From Modestobacter sp. DSM 44400 (GTDB lineage: Bacteria; Actinomycetota; Actinomycetes; Mycobacteriales; Geodermatophilaceae): a DNA stretch of 64,000 nt. Below the pieces are notes generated by a model. It saw only the letters and a program-made list of their open reading frames with translations, ran no database searches and was not told where the DNA came from. This document shows positions 1-8,356 of this stretch, in pieces. Position 1 is the stretch's first letter, and every line of letters starts with the position of its first letter. The stretch lies in NCBI RefSeq assembly GCF_900107175.1, contig NZ_FNOZ01000008.1, positions 1 through 64,000 of the forward strand. The letters run 5' to 3'. The position numbers were made by a program, and so were the translations under genes.

Positions 1-753
1 CCGGCCCGCATCCCGTTCCCGGTGATGCATGTGGACACCGGGCACAACTTCCCCGAGGTTCTCGGGTACCGGGACCGGCGGGTCGCTGAGACCGGGGTCC
101 AGCTGATCGTGGCCTCGGTGCAGGAGGCGATCGACAACGGCCGGGTGACCGAGCAGACCGGGCCGCGGGCCAGCCGCAACCCGTTGCAGACCGTCGCCCT
201 GCTCGACGGCATCGAGAAGCACCAGTTCGACGCCGCTTTCGGTGGCGCGCGCCGCGACGAGGAGAAGGCCCGGGCCAAGGAGCGCGTCTACTCCTTCCGC
301 GACGAGTTCGGCCAGTGGGATCCCAAGAACCAGCGTCCGGAGCTCTGGTCGCTCTACAACGGCCGGCACCACCGCGGTGAGCACATCCGGGTCTTTCCGA
401 TCTCCAACTGGACCGAGCTGGACATCTGGCAGTACATCGGCCGGGAGGGGATCGGCCTGCCGTCGATCTACTTCTCCCACCGCCGGGAGGTGTTCCTCCG
501 GGACGGGATGCTGCTGTGGCCCAACGAGCACCTGCGGCCGATGGAGGGTGAGGAGACGTTCGAGGAGACGGTGCGCTACCGCACCGTCGGTGACGTCACC
601 TGCACCGGCGCGGTGGAGTCCACGGCGAGCACCGTCGAGGCGATCGTCGAGGAGGTGGCCGGCACGCACGTCACCGAGCGGGGTGCGACCCGCGCCGATG
701 ACCGGGCCACCGAGGCGGCCATGGAAGACCGCAAGCGTGAGGGGTACTTCTGA
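1..753 (+). CDS. cysD: sulfate adenylyltransferase subunit 2 (CysD), 5' end outside the window
   Basis: CysD is the PP-loop ATP pyrophosphatase subunit of the CysDN ATP sulfurylase, which makes adenosine 5'-phosphosulfate from ATP and sulfate in the cytoplasm. The frame is open from base 1 and continues into a typical CysD body with HVDTGHNFPE near the visible start, a GGARRDEEKARAKER block and the tail KREGYF. The GTG at 22 is not the real start, because the HVDTG motif lies immediately after it and family members carry roughly 50 residues before that point, including the nucleotide-binding SGGKDS-type motif, which is missing here only because the window begins. The stop overlaps the cysN start (TGATG), so the two subunits are translationally coupled. 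Confidence is high. Confidence 0.96.
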   Translation, partial: PARIPFPVMHVDTGHNFPEVLGYRDRRVAETGVQLIVASVQEAIDNGRVTEQTGPRASRNPLQTVALLDGIEKHQFDAAFGGARRDEEKARAKERVYSFRDEFGQWDPKNQRPELWSLYNGRHHRGEHIRVFPISNWTELDIWQYIGREGIGLPSIYFSHRREVFLRDGMLLWPNEHLRPMEGEETFEETVRYRTVGDVTCTGAVESTASTVEAIVEEVAGTHVTERGATRADDRATEAAMEDRKREGYF

Positions 754-1994
754 TGGAGATGCTGCGGGTCGCCACCGCCGGATCGGTGGACGACGGCAAG
801 TCGACGCTCATCGGCCGGTTGCTGTACGACACCAAGTCGATCTTCACCGACCAGCTGGAGGCCGTCGAACGCACCAGCGCCGCACGCGGTGATGAGTACA
901 CCAACCTGGCGCTGCTCACCGACGGTCTGCGGGCCGAGCGGGAACAGGGCATCACCATCGACGTCGCCTACCGCTACTTCGCGACGCCGAAGCGGAAGTT
1001 CATCATCGCCGACACCCCGGGGCACATCCAGTACACCCGGAACATGGTCACCGGCGCCTCGACGGCCAACGCCGCGCTGATCCTCATCGACGCCCGCAAG
1101 GGCATCCTGGAGCAGAGCCGGCGGCACGCGTTCCTGGCCTCCCTGCTGCGCGTTCCGCACCTGGTGCTGTGCGTGAACAAGATGGACCTCGTCGACTACG
1201 ACCAGGGTGTCTTCGACGCGATCGCCGAGGAGTTCCGGCATTTCGCCGCCAAGCTGGAGATCGGGGACCTCACGGTCATCCCGGTGTCCGCGCTGGCCGG
1301 GGACAACGTGGTGACCCGCTCGGTGAACATGCCGTGGTATGAGGGGACCTCGCTGCTGCACCACCTGGAGGAGCTGCACATCGCCTCCGACCGGAACCTG
1401 ATCGACGCCCGGTTCCCGGTGCAGTACGTCGTCCGCCCGTTCTCCGGCTCGCATCTGGACTACCGGGGCTATGCCGGCCAGGTGGCCGGCGGGGTCTTCA
1501 AGCCCGGGGACGACGTGGTGGTGCTGCCCTCGGGGTTGCCGTCGAAGATCGCCGCCATCGAGACCATGGACGGACCGGTCGAGGAGGCGTTCGCGCCGAT
1601 GTCGGTCACCATCCGGCTCACCGACGAGATCGACATCTCCCGCGGCGACATGATCTGCCGGCCGAACAACCAGCCGGGCGTCTCCCAGGACGTCGACGCC
1701 ATGGTCTGCTGGATGGGCGACGAGCCGATGCGCCCGGGCGGCAGGTACGCCATCAAGCACACCACCCGGGCCGCGCGGACCATGGTGAAGGGCCTGCGCT
1801 ACCGACTCGACGTGAACTCCCTGCACCGCGACGAGCAGGCCGCCACCCTGGGCCTCAACGAGATCGGCCGGCTGCAACTACGCGTGACCGCGCCGCTGTT
1901 CACCGACCCGTACCGCACCAACCGGGCGACCGGCAGCTTCATCCTCATCGACGAGGGCACCAACGCCACCGTCGCCGCCGGGATGGTGCTCTGA
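753..1994 (+). CDS. cysN: sulfate adenylyltransferase subunit 1 (CysN)
   Basis: CysN is the EF-Tu-like GTPase subunit of ATP sulfurylase; GTP hydrolysis drives APS synthesis by CysD. The 413-residue protein shows the G1 loop GSVDDGKST (about residues 10-18), an effector region with EREQGITIDVAYRYF, G3 as DTPGH (near 88-92) and G4 as NKMD (near 143-146), followed by the beta-barrel domains. It stops without a C-terminal adenylylsulfate kinase domain, so it is a plain CysN rather than a CysNC fusion; the kinase is encoded separately on the other strand at 3862-4754. The ATG shares one base with the cysD stop. A strong hairpin follows 20 bp after the stop. Confidence 0.96.
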   Translation: MEMLRVATAGSVDDGKSTLIGRLLYDTKSIFTDQLEAVERTSAARGDEYTNLALLTDGLRAEREQGITIDVAYRYFATPKRKFIIADTPGHIQYTRNMVTGASTANAALILIDARKGILEQSRRHAFLASLLRVPHLVLCVNKMDLVDYDQGVFDAIAEEFRHFAAKLEIGDLTVIPVSALAGDNVVTRSVNMPWYEGTSLLHHLEELHIASDRNLIDARFPVQYVVRPFSGSHLDYRGYAGQVAGGVFKPGDDVVVLPSGLPSKIAAIETMDGPVEEAFAPMSVTIRLTDEIDISRGDMICRPNNQPGVSQDVDAMVCWMGDEPMRPGGRYAIKHTTRAARTMVKGLRYRLDVNSLHRDEQAATLGLNEIGRLQLRVTAPLFTDPYRTNRATGSFILIDEGTNATVAAGMVL

Positions 1995-2014
1995 CCCGGT
2001 AGACGTCCGTCCTC

Positions 2015-2054
2015 AAGAACTCCGTACCCGGCCAACGCCGGGTGCGGAGTTCTT
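2015..2054 (+). terminator. hairpin terminator after cysDN
   Basis: Arms 2015-2031 and 2038-2054 pair over 17 bp with a single G-U wobble and a 6-nt loop (CCAACG). It sits 20 bp after the cysN stop. No long T-tract follows, as is usual in high-GC actinobacteria. Confidence 0.8.
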
Positions 2055-2176
2055 GCGTGCGGGTGGTCGACCTGCGGCGACTGCTCGGCGTGGCGGATCG
2101 ACCGTGTGGGTCGTCAAGTGCAGCGACCCCACGCTACGACGGAGAAGGTGTCGTCGGTCACTGAGGTGGCGGGACG

Positions 2177-2484
2177 ATGCGGATCAGCGACACAACCGGC
2201 AGGCTGCTCAACGAGGACCTCAGCGTGCCGCCGGTCGGCGCCTCGCTACGCCTGGGCAACGGGGAGCAGGGATGGCGGACCGGCGGTACTGGTGGAAGCC
2301 GCGATACGAACTCTGGCTGGTAGGCGATGACACCAACCGATGCATCTGTGTCTGGACCCGCCACCGCTTCCGTACGCTCGCCGCGCACAGTCGCCGCCTC
2401 GAGGAGGAGCACCTGCGAGTGTCTCCTGCCCGGCTGGTCATCATGGACCGTCATAGTGGTCGAGAGGTCGGCGGCCGCGGTTGA
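2177..2484 (+). pseudogene. small unrecognised gene, possibly split by a frameshift
   Basis: Two overlapping short frames look coding. Frame A (ATG 2177 to TAG 2323, 48 codons) begins MRISDTTGRLLNEDLSVPPV. Frame B starts at ATG 2272, about 10 bp after a GGGGAG ribosome-binding site, and encodes 70 residues ending at 2484, with YWWKPRYELWLVGDD, CICVWTRHRF and ARLVIMDRHSGREV. The good part of frame A (up to GNGEQG) runs straight into frame B, which suggests one protein of about 100 residues broken near 2270; frame A past that point is low complexity. Two coupled small proteins are the alternative. I do not recognise the family. Base composition is visibly less GC-rich than the neighbours. The rest of 2055-2676 shows nothing else that I can support. 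Confidence 0.35.
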
Positions 2485-2676
2485 CCCCGACGTCTCGGTC
2501 GAGGCGGGGCCGGCAGCGGACTATCCAGTCATCCCTCAGCGCGCTCGAAGGCAGCCTGGGATACCGACCGACGTGAAAGGCCAGCGGCCCCCACCACGCG
2601 TCGACCACCTGAAGACTGATGGTCTCCGAGCGGAACGCTTCGATCAGTTGCCCGCCGGCAGTTCAGGGAGCACAGA

Positions 2677-3663
2677 TCAGTGCGGGATGAACGGCGACAG
2701 GGCGTCCGCACCGCTCGGACGACGGCGCGGCGGGCGGCGGCGCTGCTGCCAGACGAACGGCGCCTCGCCGTGCCGCACGCGCATCCATGCCCAGGCGGCT
2801 GCGCCGACGGTTATCGCGGTGCCGGTGACGATCAGGACCATGCCGGTGGAGGCGCCGAGGAGCTTGGTACCCGAGGCCAGCATGATCACCGCCAGCGCCC
2901 GGCGGACCAGGCTACCGGGCGAGCGGGAGGACACCCGTGCACCGATCCAGACGCCTGGGATCGCGCCGACCACAATGCTCCCGGTCAACCCCAGAGTGAA
3001 GTCGCCGAAGAGGATGTGTCCCAACGACGCGGAGGCGACCAGCGGTACGGCCTGGACGAGGTCGGTGCCGACGAGCTGGCCGACCTTGATGGTCGGATAG
3101 AGCAGCAGCAGGCAGACGATCATGATCGAGCCGGCTCCGACTGAGGTCATGCCGACGATCAGGCCACCGGCCGCGCCGACCAGCACGGTGGCAAGCCGTC
3201 GCACCGGCACGGAGGAGAGGTCCGGCTCGGGCGCCTCGGGGCGGCCCCGACGCCGCTCACGCTCACGCAGCTTCAGGTAGGACTTCGCAGCCATGGCGCC
3301 CGAGGCGACCACCAGGATCGCGCCGAGCGCGACCAGCAGGAAATCCTGCACGCCGGCGCCGTCGCCGAAGAGCCGAAGCAGCAGTACTCCCGTGAACGCG
3401 CCGGGAACGGAACCCAGACACAGCCACGTGACCATGGCGAGATGGACGGTTCCGCGGCGCAGGTGCACGATCCCGCCGATCGGCTTCATGAAGAAGCTGG
3501 CGACGACGTCACTGGAGACGGCGGCCAGCGGGGAGACGCCGAAGAAGAAAACCAGGATGGGGGTCATCAGAGCCCCGCCGCCCATCCCGGTCAGGCCGAC
3601 GACCAGCCCGACCAACAGGCCGGCGACAGCGAGGTTCGGATCCCACCATCCCATTGCCGTCAC
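2677..3663 (-). CDS. TauE/SafE (TSUP) family transporter
   Basis: This is a sulfite/sulfate-exporter-type integral membrane protein of 328 residues. It has about eight hydrophobic segments in the usual two-repeat layout: a first repeat with LVGLVVGLTGMGGGALMTP and the conserved FGVSPLAAVSSD, and a second repeat with GAAGGLIVGMTSVGAGSIM followed by GQLVGTDLVQA. A charged cytoplasmic linker (KLRERERRRGRPE) separates the repeats, and the C-terminus is Arg-rich. Family members move sulfite, sulfoacetate, taurine-derived sulfonates or other organic anions. Its place between cysDN and cysC, on the cysC strand, suggests a sulfur-oxyanion role. The ATG at 3663 was taken; an in-frame ATG nine bases later (MGWWDPN) is equally possible. 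Confidence 0.85.
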   Translation of the reverse strand: MTAMGWWDPNLAVAGLLVGLVVGLTGMGGGALMTPILVFFFGVSPLAAVSSDVVASFFMKPIGGIVHLRRGTVHLAMVTWLCLGSVPGAFTGVLLLRLFGDGAGVQDFLLVALGAILVVASGAMAAKSYLKLRERERRRGRPEAPEPDLSSVPVRRLATVLVGAAGGLIVGMTSVGAGSIMIVCLLLLYPTIKVGQLVGTDLVQAVPLVASASLGHILFGDFTLGLTGSIVVGAIPGVWIGARVSSRSPGSLVRRALAVIMLASGTKLLGASTGMVLIVTGTAITVGAAAWAWMRVRHGEAPFVWQQRRRPPRRRPSGADALSPFIPH

Positions 3664-3861
3664 CCCGTCCGTTCGAAGTCGCGCGCTGCCGTGCCCGGTC
3701 CGCTCGGCGCACTCGGCACGTCGGGAGGCTGGGATACGGTCGATCCGCTGAGCACGCTAGGGCACCCGCGGGACCGGCAGGAGCCCGCTCACTCGTTGGA
3801 GGTGCCCGCCGGCGTCGGGGCCGCGCCGGCTCCCTCGCGACGCCGCATGCCCAGTCGAGGG

Positions 3862-4754
3862 CTACTCGGCGCCGCTGACGGCCAGCACGCGAGCCAGTAC
3901 CAGTCGGGCGCTGCAGTCCACGCTGGACGAGCGGGTGTCGATGGTGAGCTCGGCATCGTTCGGCGCCTCGTACGAGTCGCCGATCCCGGTGAACTCGGGG
4001 ATGTCCCCACGGCGGGCCTCTGCATAGAGACCCGTGCGTTCGCGTGCCTCGCACTCGTCCATCGGCGTGGCGACATGGACCAGGACGAACGAGCCGGGGC
4101 CGGCCTGGCCCTCCACCAGCAGGCGGGCGTCGGCCCGGGTGGCGGTGTAGGGAGCGATCGGGGCGCAGACGGCAATCCCACCGTGCTTGGCGATCCGGCC
4201 GGCGACCCAGCCGATCCGACGCACGTTGGTGTCGCGATCCGCCTTCGAGAAGCCGAGCCCGGCCGAGAGGTGGGTGCGCACCTCATCGCCGTCCAGCAGC
4301 GTCACGGTTCGGCCTGACTCGACCAGCAACTCGACCAGCCGGCCGGCGATCGTCGACTTCCCGGCGCCGGAGAGACCGGTGAACATCACGGCCAGGCCGC
4401 CGGTGCTCGGCGCCGCCACCAGGACCCGGCTCCCCAGCGGCTCGGCCCCGTAGGTGGCGACCAGACACGACCAGCTCGCCTCGGGATCGGCGGCGGTGAC
4501 GGGCACCGGCACGACGATGACCTCTCGTCCCCCCCGCGTCGGGCGAGTTCCTCGCGCACCGCGGCGGGGGAGCGCCAGCGGGGGATCTCCCGGACGGTGA
4601 GTCGTCCGTCGTCCCGGGTGGCCACGAGCACTCCCTCGGCGTCCTCGAGCTCGGTCGCCTCCGGGAGGTCGGGAACCGCGCTGACCAGACCGAAGCCATA
4701 CCGCGCCAGCGCCGCAAGTTGTGCATCGGAGAGCCGGGCCCGGGAGTTCGCCAT
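3862..4754 (-). CDS. cysC: adenylylsulfate kinase (CysC) with N-terminal extension, frameshifted in this sequence
   Basis: CysC phosphorylates APS to PAPS, the sulfate donor of sulfotransferases. The kinase part reads cleanly from about 4520 to 3862: P-loop GLSGAGKST, LLDGDEVR, FSKADRDTNVRRIGWVA, then a C-terminal lid with CEARERTGLYAEARRG and FTGIGDSYEAP. An N-terminal extension of about 75 residues (MANSRARLSDAQLAALARYG..., ending AVREELARRGG) lies in a different frame starting at ATG 4754. The frames meet at a run of seven C on the plus strand (4529-4535). The span is 893 nt, one short of a multiple of three; one more G on the coding strand gives a continuous protein of about 297 residues. 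A sequencing error, phase variation or a real mutation are all possible. I do not recognise the extension. Without it, translation could begin at a GTG near 4511. Confidence 0.8.
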
Positions 4755-5025
4755 GGGAGCTGAGTCTCCCCATACCGAGGACCGGGTGGAGTGGCCGGAC
4801 GCCCCGCCCCACTCCCACGGGTCGACTCGTGAGCGCCCCTCGGTCCCGGGTCAGCGACCCTCGGTGCGAGCGCATCGCAGCTTTACGGGTAACATGCTCG
4901 CATTGCCCGGCGAGGGAGACGGTCCGACCGTGCTCCGTGATCGACGTGCGTCCGCCCTCCAGGGGTGTGCCGCGCTCGTGCGCTGAGCACACTGACCCGA
5001 TTCACCCTGTTGAGGAGCACATCCC
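4755..5025. promoter_or_regulatory. divergent intergenic region between cysC and rplY
   Basis: No gene is seen in this 271-bp gap. It must hold the promoters of cysC (leftward) and rplY (rightward). A plausible rightward -10 is TAACAT near 4890, in a local AT-richer patch (TTTACGGGTAACATGCT), giving a leader of over 100 nt. The rplY ribosome-binding site GAGGAG lies 8-13 bp before its GTG. I see no riboswitch. Confidence 0.4.
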
Positions 5026-5724
5026 GTGGCTGACTTCCGCCTCGAAGCCGAGTTCCGCACCGAGTTCGGCAAGGGCGGCGCACGCCGCACCCGCCGGGCC
5101 GGCCGCGTCCCCGCCGTCCTCTACGGCCACGGCCAGGAGGTCGTCCACCTCTCCCTGCCGGCCCGCGAGTTCGCCGCGGCGCTGCGCAACGGCGGCACCA
5201 ACGTGCTGCTGACCGTCGTCCTGGACGGCAAGGACAACCTGGCGCTGACCAAGGCCGTGCAGCGCGACCCGATCAGCCGGGTGCACGAGCACGTCGACCT
5301 GCTGCTGGTCCGCCGCGGCGAGAAGACCACGGTGGACGTGCCGGTGGTCATCGTCGGGGAGCCTGCGCCGGACACCATCAGCAACCACCAGCTGAACTCC
5401 GTGTTGCTCGAGGCCGACGCCACGAACCTGCCCGGCCCGATCGAGGTCGACATCACCGGCCGCACTGCGGGCAACGGCGTCACCGCCGGCGACCTGCCGC
5501 TGCCGGCCGGCGCGACGCTCATCACCGACCCGGAGGCGCTGGTCATCGGCTTCCTGGGTGCGCCGACCGCCGCCCAGCTCGAGGCCGAGCTGGAAGAGGC
5601 CGAGGCCGAGGCCGGCATCGAGCGCGACGAGTCCGACGCCGATGGCGACGTCGTCCCGGAGCCGCAGGACCAGGGCAGCGGCGAGTCCATGGACTCCGCC
5701 GAGAAGTCCGCCGACAACTCCTGA
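5026..5724 (+). CDS. rplY: 50S ribosomal protein L25/general stress protein Ctc
   Basis: L25 binds 5S rRNA in the large ribosomal subunit. The long (TL5/Ctc-type) form is present at 232 residues: an N-terminal 5S-binding beta-barrel with EFGKGGARRTRRAGRVPAV and LYGHGQEVVHL (residues 12-45), a C-terminal domain with VDVPVVIVGEPAP and LEADATNLPGPIEVD, and a long acidic tail rich in Glu and Asp (about 185-232), which is common in actinobacterial CTC proteins. The GTG start is set by GAGGAG and by MADFRLEAEFR matching the usual family N-terminus. It is followed by pth, as in mycobacteria. Confidence 0.95.
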   Translation: MADFRLEAEFRTEFGKGGARRTRRAGRVPAVLYGHGQEVVHLSLPAREFAAALRNGGTNVLLTVVLDGKDNLALTKAVQRDPISRVHEHVDLLLVRRGEKTTVDVPVVIVGEPAPDTISNHQLNSVLLEADATNLPGPIEVDITGRTAGNGVTAGDLPLPAGATLITDPEALVIGFLGAPTAAQLEAELEEAEAEAGIERDESDADGDVVPEPQDQGSGESMDSAEKSADNS

Positions 5725-6386
5725 GCGATCCGCTGAGCGAGAGCACGACCCGCGGGGGCGCCGGCACTGCCGGCGCCCCCGCGGCGTCTCCGACGCCGCC
5801 GTCCGAAGGCCCGTTCCTCGTCGTCGGCCTGGGCAACCCCGGGCCTGGCTACGCCGGCAACCGGCACAACGTCGGCGCCATGGTGCTGGCCGAGCTGGCC
5901 GGCCGGGCGGGCATCCGGCTGTCCCCGGGCAAGGGCGCGCGGGCACGCGCGGTGTCCGGCGAGGGTCGCCTGGCCGGACGGCGCGTGGTGCTGGCGCAGC
6001 CGACCACCTACATGAACGAGTCCGGCGGCCCGGTGCGCGGGCTGCTGGACTACCACCACCTGCCGGCCACCGACCTGGTCGTGCTGCACGACGAGCTGGA
6101 CCTCCCGTTCGAGGCCGTCCGGCTCAAGCGCGGTGGCGGCGAGGGCGGCCACAACGGTCTGCGCTCGATCTCCCGGTCGACCGGGACCCGCGACTATCTG
6201 CGGGTGCGCATCGGCATCGGCCGGCCCCCAGGGCGGCAGGATCCGGCCGACTTCGTGCTCAAGGACTTCTCCGCCACCGAGCGCAAGACGCTCGACCTGC
6301 TCGTCGTCGAGGTCGCGGACGCCACCGAGCTGCTGCTCGAACGCGGTGTGGAAGCGGCCCAGAACGTCATCCACCCGCGGGGCTGA
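5721..6386 (+). CDS. pth: peptidyl-tRNA hydrolase (non-standard start)
   Basis: Pth frees tRNA from peptidyl-tRNA dropped by stalled ribosomes. The core is typical: GLGNPGPGYAGNRHNVGAMV (the catalytic His is in NRHNVG), TYMNESG, the catalytic Asp in LHDELDLPF, and GGGEGGHNGLRS. The first ATG in frame (5880) lies after GLGNPG and the catalytic His, so it cannot be the start. Upstream in frame there is no ATG, GTG or TTG before a stop; only CTG at 5721 (overlapping the rplY stop as CTGA) or CTG at 5733 (giving LSESTTRGG) remain. I took 5721 because of the overlap; about 220 residues result. The start is uncertain. Confidence 0.88.
   Translation: MSDPLSESTTRGGAGTAGAPAASPTPPSEGPFLVVGLGNPGPGYAGNRHNVGAMVLAELAGRAGIRLSPGKGARARAVSGEGRLAGRRVVLAQPTTYMNESGGPVRGLLDYHHLPATDLVVLHDELDLPFEAVRLKRGGGEGGHNGLRSISRSTGTRDYLRVRIGIGRPPGRQDPADFVLKDFSATERKTLDLLVVEVADATELLLERGVEAAQNVIHPRG
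5750..5784 (+). terminator. perfect 16-bp hairpin between rplY stop and the Pth core
   Basis: Arms 5750-5765 (CCGCGGGGGCGCCGGC) and 5769-5784 pair perfectly around the loop ACT. It starts 26 bp after the rplY stop and looks like an intrinsic terminator. It also lies inside the only reading frame that can supply an N-terminus to Pth, so it may attenuate pth expression rather than end the transcript. Confidence 0.65.
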
Positions 6387-6508
6387 GTCCCCCACACGAC
6401 CGAGTGAACCCGTGGCGTTCTGCTGGTGACGATGAGTGACCGTCGGACATGATTCTCCCAGGTCGCTCGCACCAGTACGGCGAGCGCGGACACGGGGGGT
6501 AACCGGCG

Positions 6509-8041
6509 ATGGCGTTGGCGGAAGAGCGGTGGTTCACCGGTCACCCGGGATCCTCCGGCACCGTCCTCGGGTCACCCACCGGGCTGTGGGCCCCGTCGGG
6601 CGACGCGCTGGTCCCGGAGCTCCGCGCCGGGCACCGCGGGCGACGCCGCTGGCTGGTCCGCTACCGCCGTTCGGTGCTGGCGCTGGACCTGGCAATCGCC
6701 TGTGTCGTGGGCCTGGTGACCGTGCTGGTGCCGCTGACCAACGGCCCATTCGGGGAGCAGCGCCAGGAGTGGCTCGGCGTGCTCGTCCCGCTGCTGTGGC
6801 TGGCGCTGGCCGGCCTGCGCAACGCCTACGACCCGCGCGTCTTCGGTAGCGGCAGCGAGGAGTACCGGCGCGTGGCCGCGGTCGGCGTTCTCATGCTTGC
6901 CACGGTCGCCTTCGTCAGCTACGCGCTGGACCTCGACCTCCCGCGCACCCTGGTGGTGTTCTGTCTGCCTGCGCTCACCGCCGCCGTGCTGGTGGGCCGC
7001 TACGTGGCTCGCAAGACGCTGCACCGGGCGCGGTCGGCCGGTCGGTGTCTCAAGCGCGTCGTCGCCGTGGGCCGCGAGGGCGCCGTCCTGGAACTGGTCG
7101 AGCACCTCAACCGCGAGCGCTACGCCGGCATGCTGGTGGTCGGGGCGTGTGTGCCCGATCCCGAGACGGCCGACCGGCTGGTCCGGGCCGGTGTGCCGGT
7201 GGCCGGCTCCCTCGACGACGTCGCCGAGGTGGTCCGGCAGATGGACGCCGACACCGTCGCGGTCACCTCGGCCAGCGAGACCGCCGCTCTCTACCTGCGC
7301 CGGCTGACGTGGCAGCTGGAGGGCAGCGGCGTCGAGGTGCTCGTGTCGCCCGGGCTCATCGAGGTGGCTGGTCCGCGACTGCACATCCGGCCCTTCGTCG
7401 GCCTGCCCCTGCTGTCGGTGGAGGAGCCGGAGTTCAGCGGCTGGCGGCGGCTGGTCAAGGGCAGCATCGACCGGGTCGCGGCGGCGGTGCTGCTGGTCGT
7501 CGCCTTCCCGGTGCTGGCCGGCATCGCGCTGGCCGTGCGGCTGTCGGGCCCGGGCCCGGTGCTGTACCGGCAGGAGCGGGTGGGGCTGGGGGGTCGGCTG
7601 TACACGATGTACAAGTTCCGCAGCATGGTCGTCGACGCCGAGGCGCGACTGGCGGCGCTGCAGACCGCCAACGAGGGCGAGGGGCTGCTGTTCAAGTTGC
7701 GCCACGACCCGCGGGTCACCCCCGTCGGCCGCTGGCTGCGCCGGTTCTCCCTCGACGAGCTCCCCCAACTGCTCAACGTCCTCGGCGGCGCGATGTCGCT
7801 GGTCGGCCCCCGGCCGCCGCTGCCCACCGAGGTCGAGCGCTACGACAGCTCCGTCCGCCGCAGGCTGCTCGTACGCCCGGGCCTGACCGGCCTGTGGCAG
7901 ATCTCCGGCCGCAGCGACCTCTCCTGGGAAGACTCGGTGCGCCTGGACCTCCGCTACGTGGAGAACTGGTCGCTCGCCCTCGACGTCCTGATCCTGTGGA
8001 AGACCGCCGCCACGGTGCTCGGGAGCCGCGGAGCCTACTGA
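6509..8041 (+). CDS. polyprenyl glycosylphosphotransferase (priming sugar transferase)
   Basis: This enzyme attaches the first sugar-1-phosphate to undecaprenyl phosphate to start a polysaccharide repeat unit. It has 510 residues. An N-terminal half with four or five membrane helices (about residues 55-165) is followed by a soluble nucleotide-binding-like domain (about 175-295), a further membrane hairpin (VAAAVLLVVAFPVLAGIALA, about 325-345) and the catalytic sugar-transferase domain: GPVLYRQERVGLGG, MYKFRSMVVDAE, LRRFSLDELPQLLNV, SLVGPRPPLPTEV and RPGLTGLWQISGRS. The layout matches WbaP/CpsE-type enzymes, so hexose-1-phosphate is the likely substrate, but the sugar cannot be read from sequence. 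A GGGGGG stretch lies just before the ATG. It opens the polysaccharide island on the plus strand. Confidence 0.93.
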   Translation: MALAEERWFTGHPGSSGTVLGSPTGLWAPSGDALVPELRAGHRGRRRWLVRYRRSVLALDLAIACVVGLVTVLVPLTNGPFGEQRQEWLGVLVPLLWLALAGLRNAYDPRVFGSGSEEYRRVAAVGVLMLATVAFVSYALDLDLPRTLVVFCLPALTAAVLVGRYVARKTLHRARSAGRCLKRVVAVGREGAVLELVEHLNRERYAGMLVVGACVPDPETADRLVRAGVPVAGSLDDVAEVVRQMDADTVAVTSASETAALYLRRLTWQLEGSGVEVLVSPGLIEVAGPRLHIRPFVGLPLLSVEEPEFSGWRRLVKGSIDRVAAAVLLVVAFPVLAGIALAVRLSGPGPVLYRQERVGLGGRLYTMYKFRSMVVDAEARLAALQTANEGEGLLFKLRHDPRVTPVGRWLRRFSLDELPQLLNVLGGAMSLVGPRPPLPTEVERYDSSVRRRLLVRPGLTGLWQISGRSDLSWEDSVRLDLRYVENWSLALDVLILWKTAATVLGSRGAY

Positions 8042-8356
8042 GAGCAGAGCAGCAGATCGGGCGTCGCCCTCTGTTGTGCCGTGCTCGTTGCGCGGCCGCG
8101 GCGGACCCGCCTGGTCGTGGCAACACTGGTCGGTTGGTCCGCGAGGCGCAGCCGGGCAAGTTCCTCGGCTGCGGTTGTGAACCGAAGGGTCTTGCGGGGG
8201 AAGTCGCTGGGCTGGACGGCCACGCGTCCGGGAGCCGTCGGCGCGCCGCCCCACCACCCCTCCCGCGGGGGTGCCGCGACGACTCCTTGAACCCAAGCGC
8301 CGCCGGGGCGACGACCGGCGCGCGGCGGCGACGCCCCGTCTCGGGGGCGAGAGCGC
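8042..8356. other. intergenic region between convergent glycan genes
   Basis: No supported gene is seen in these 315 bp. A GC-rich imperfect hairpin near 8300-8340 (GGGGCG pairing with CGCCCC around a GC-rich centre) could terminate the leftward GT2 gene and the rightward sugar transferase. Short open frames here have no ribosome-binding site or recognisable motif. Confidence 0.4.

Noticed and set aside
8035-8223. 62-codon minus-strand open frame in the 8.0-8.3 kb gap as a gene remnant
   Set aside because: No ribosome-binding site, no recognisable motif, and it overlaps the sugar transferase stop.
6572-8296. 574-codon minus-strand open frame
   Set aside because: Antisense to the sugar transferase, which has clear catalytic motifs.
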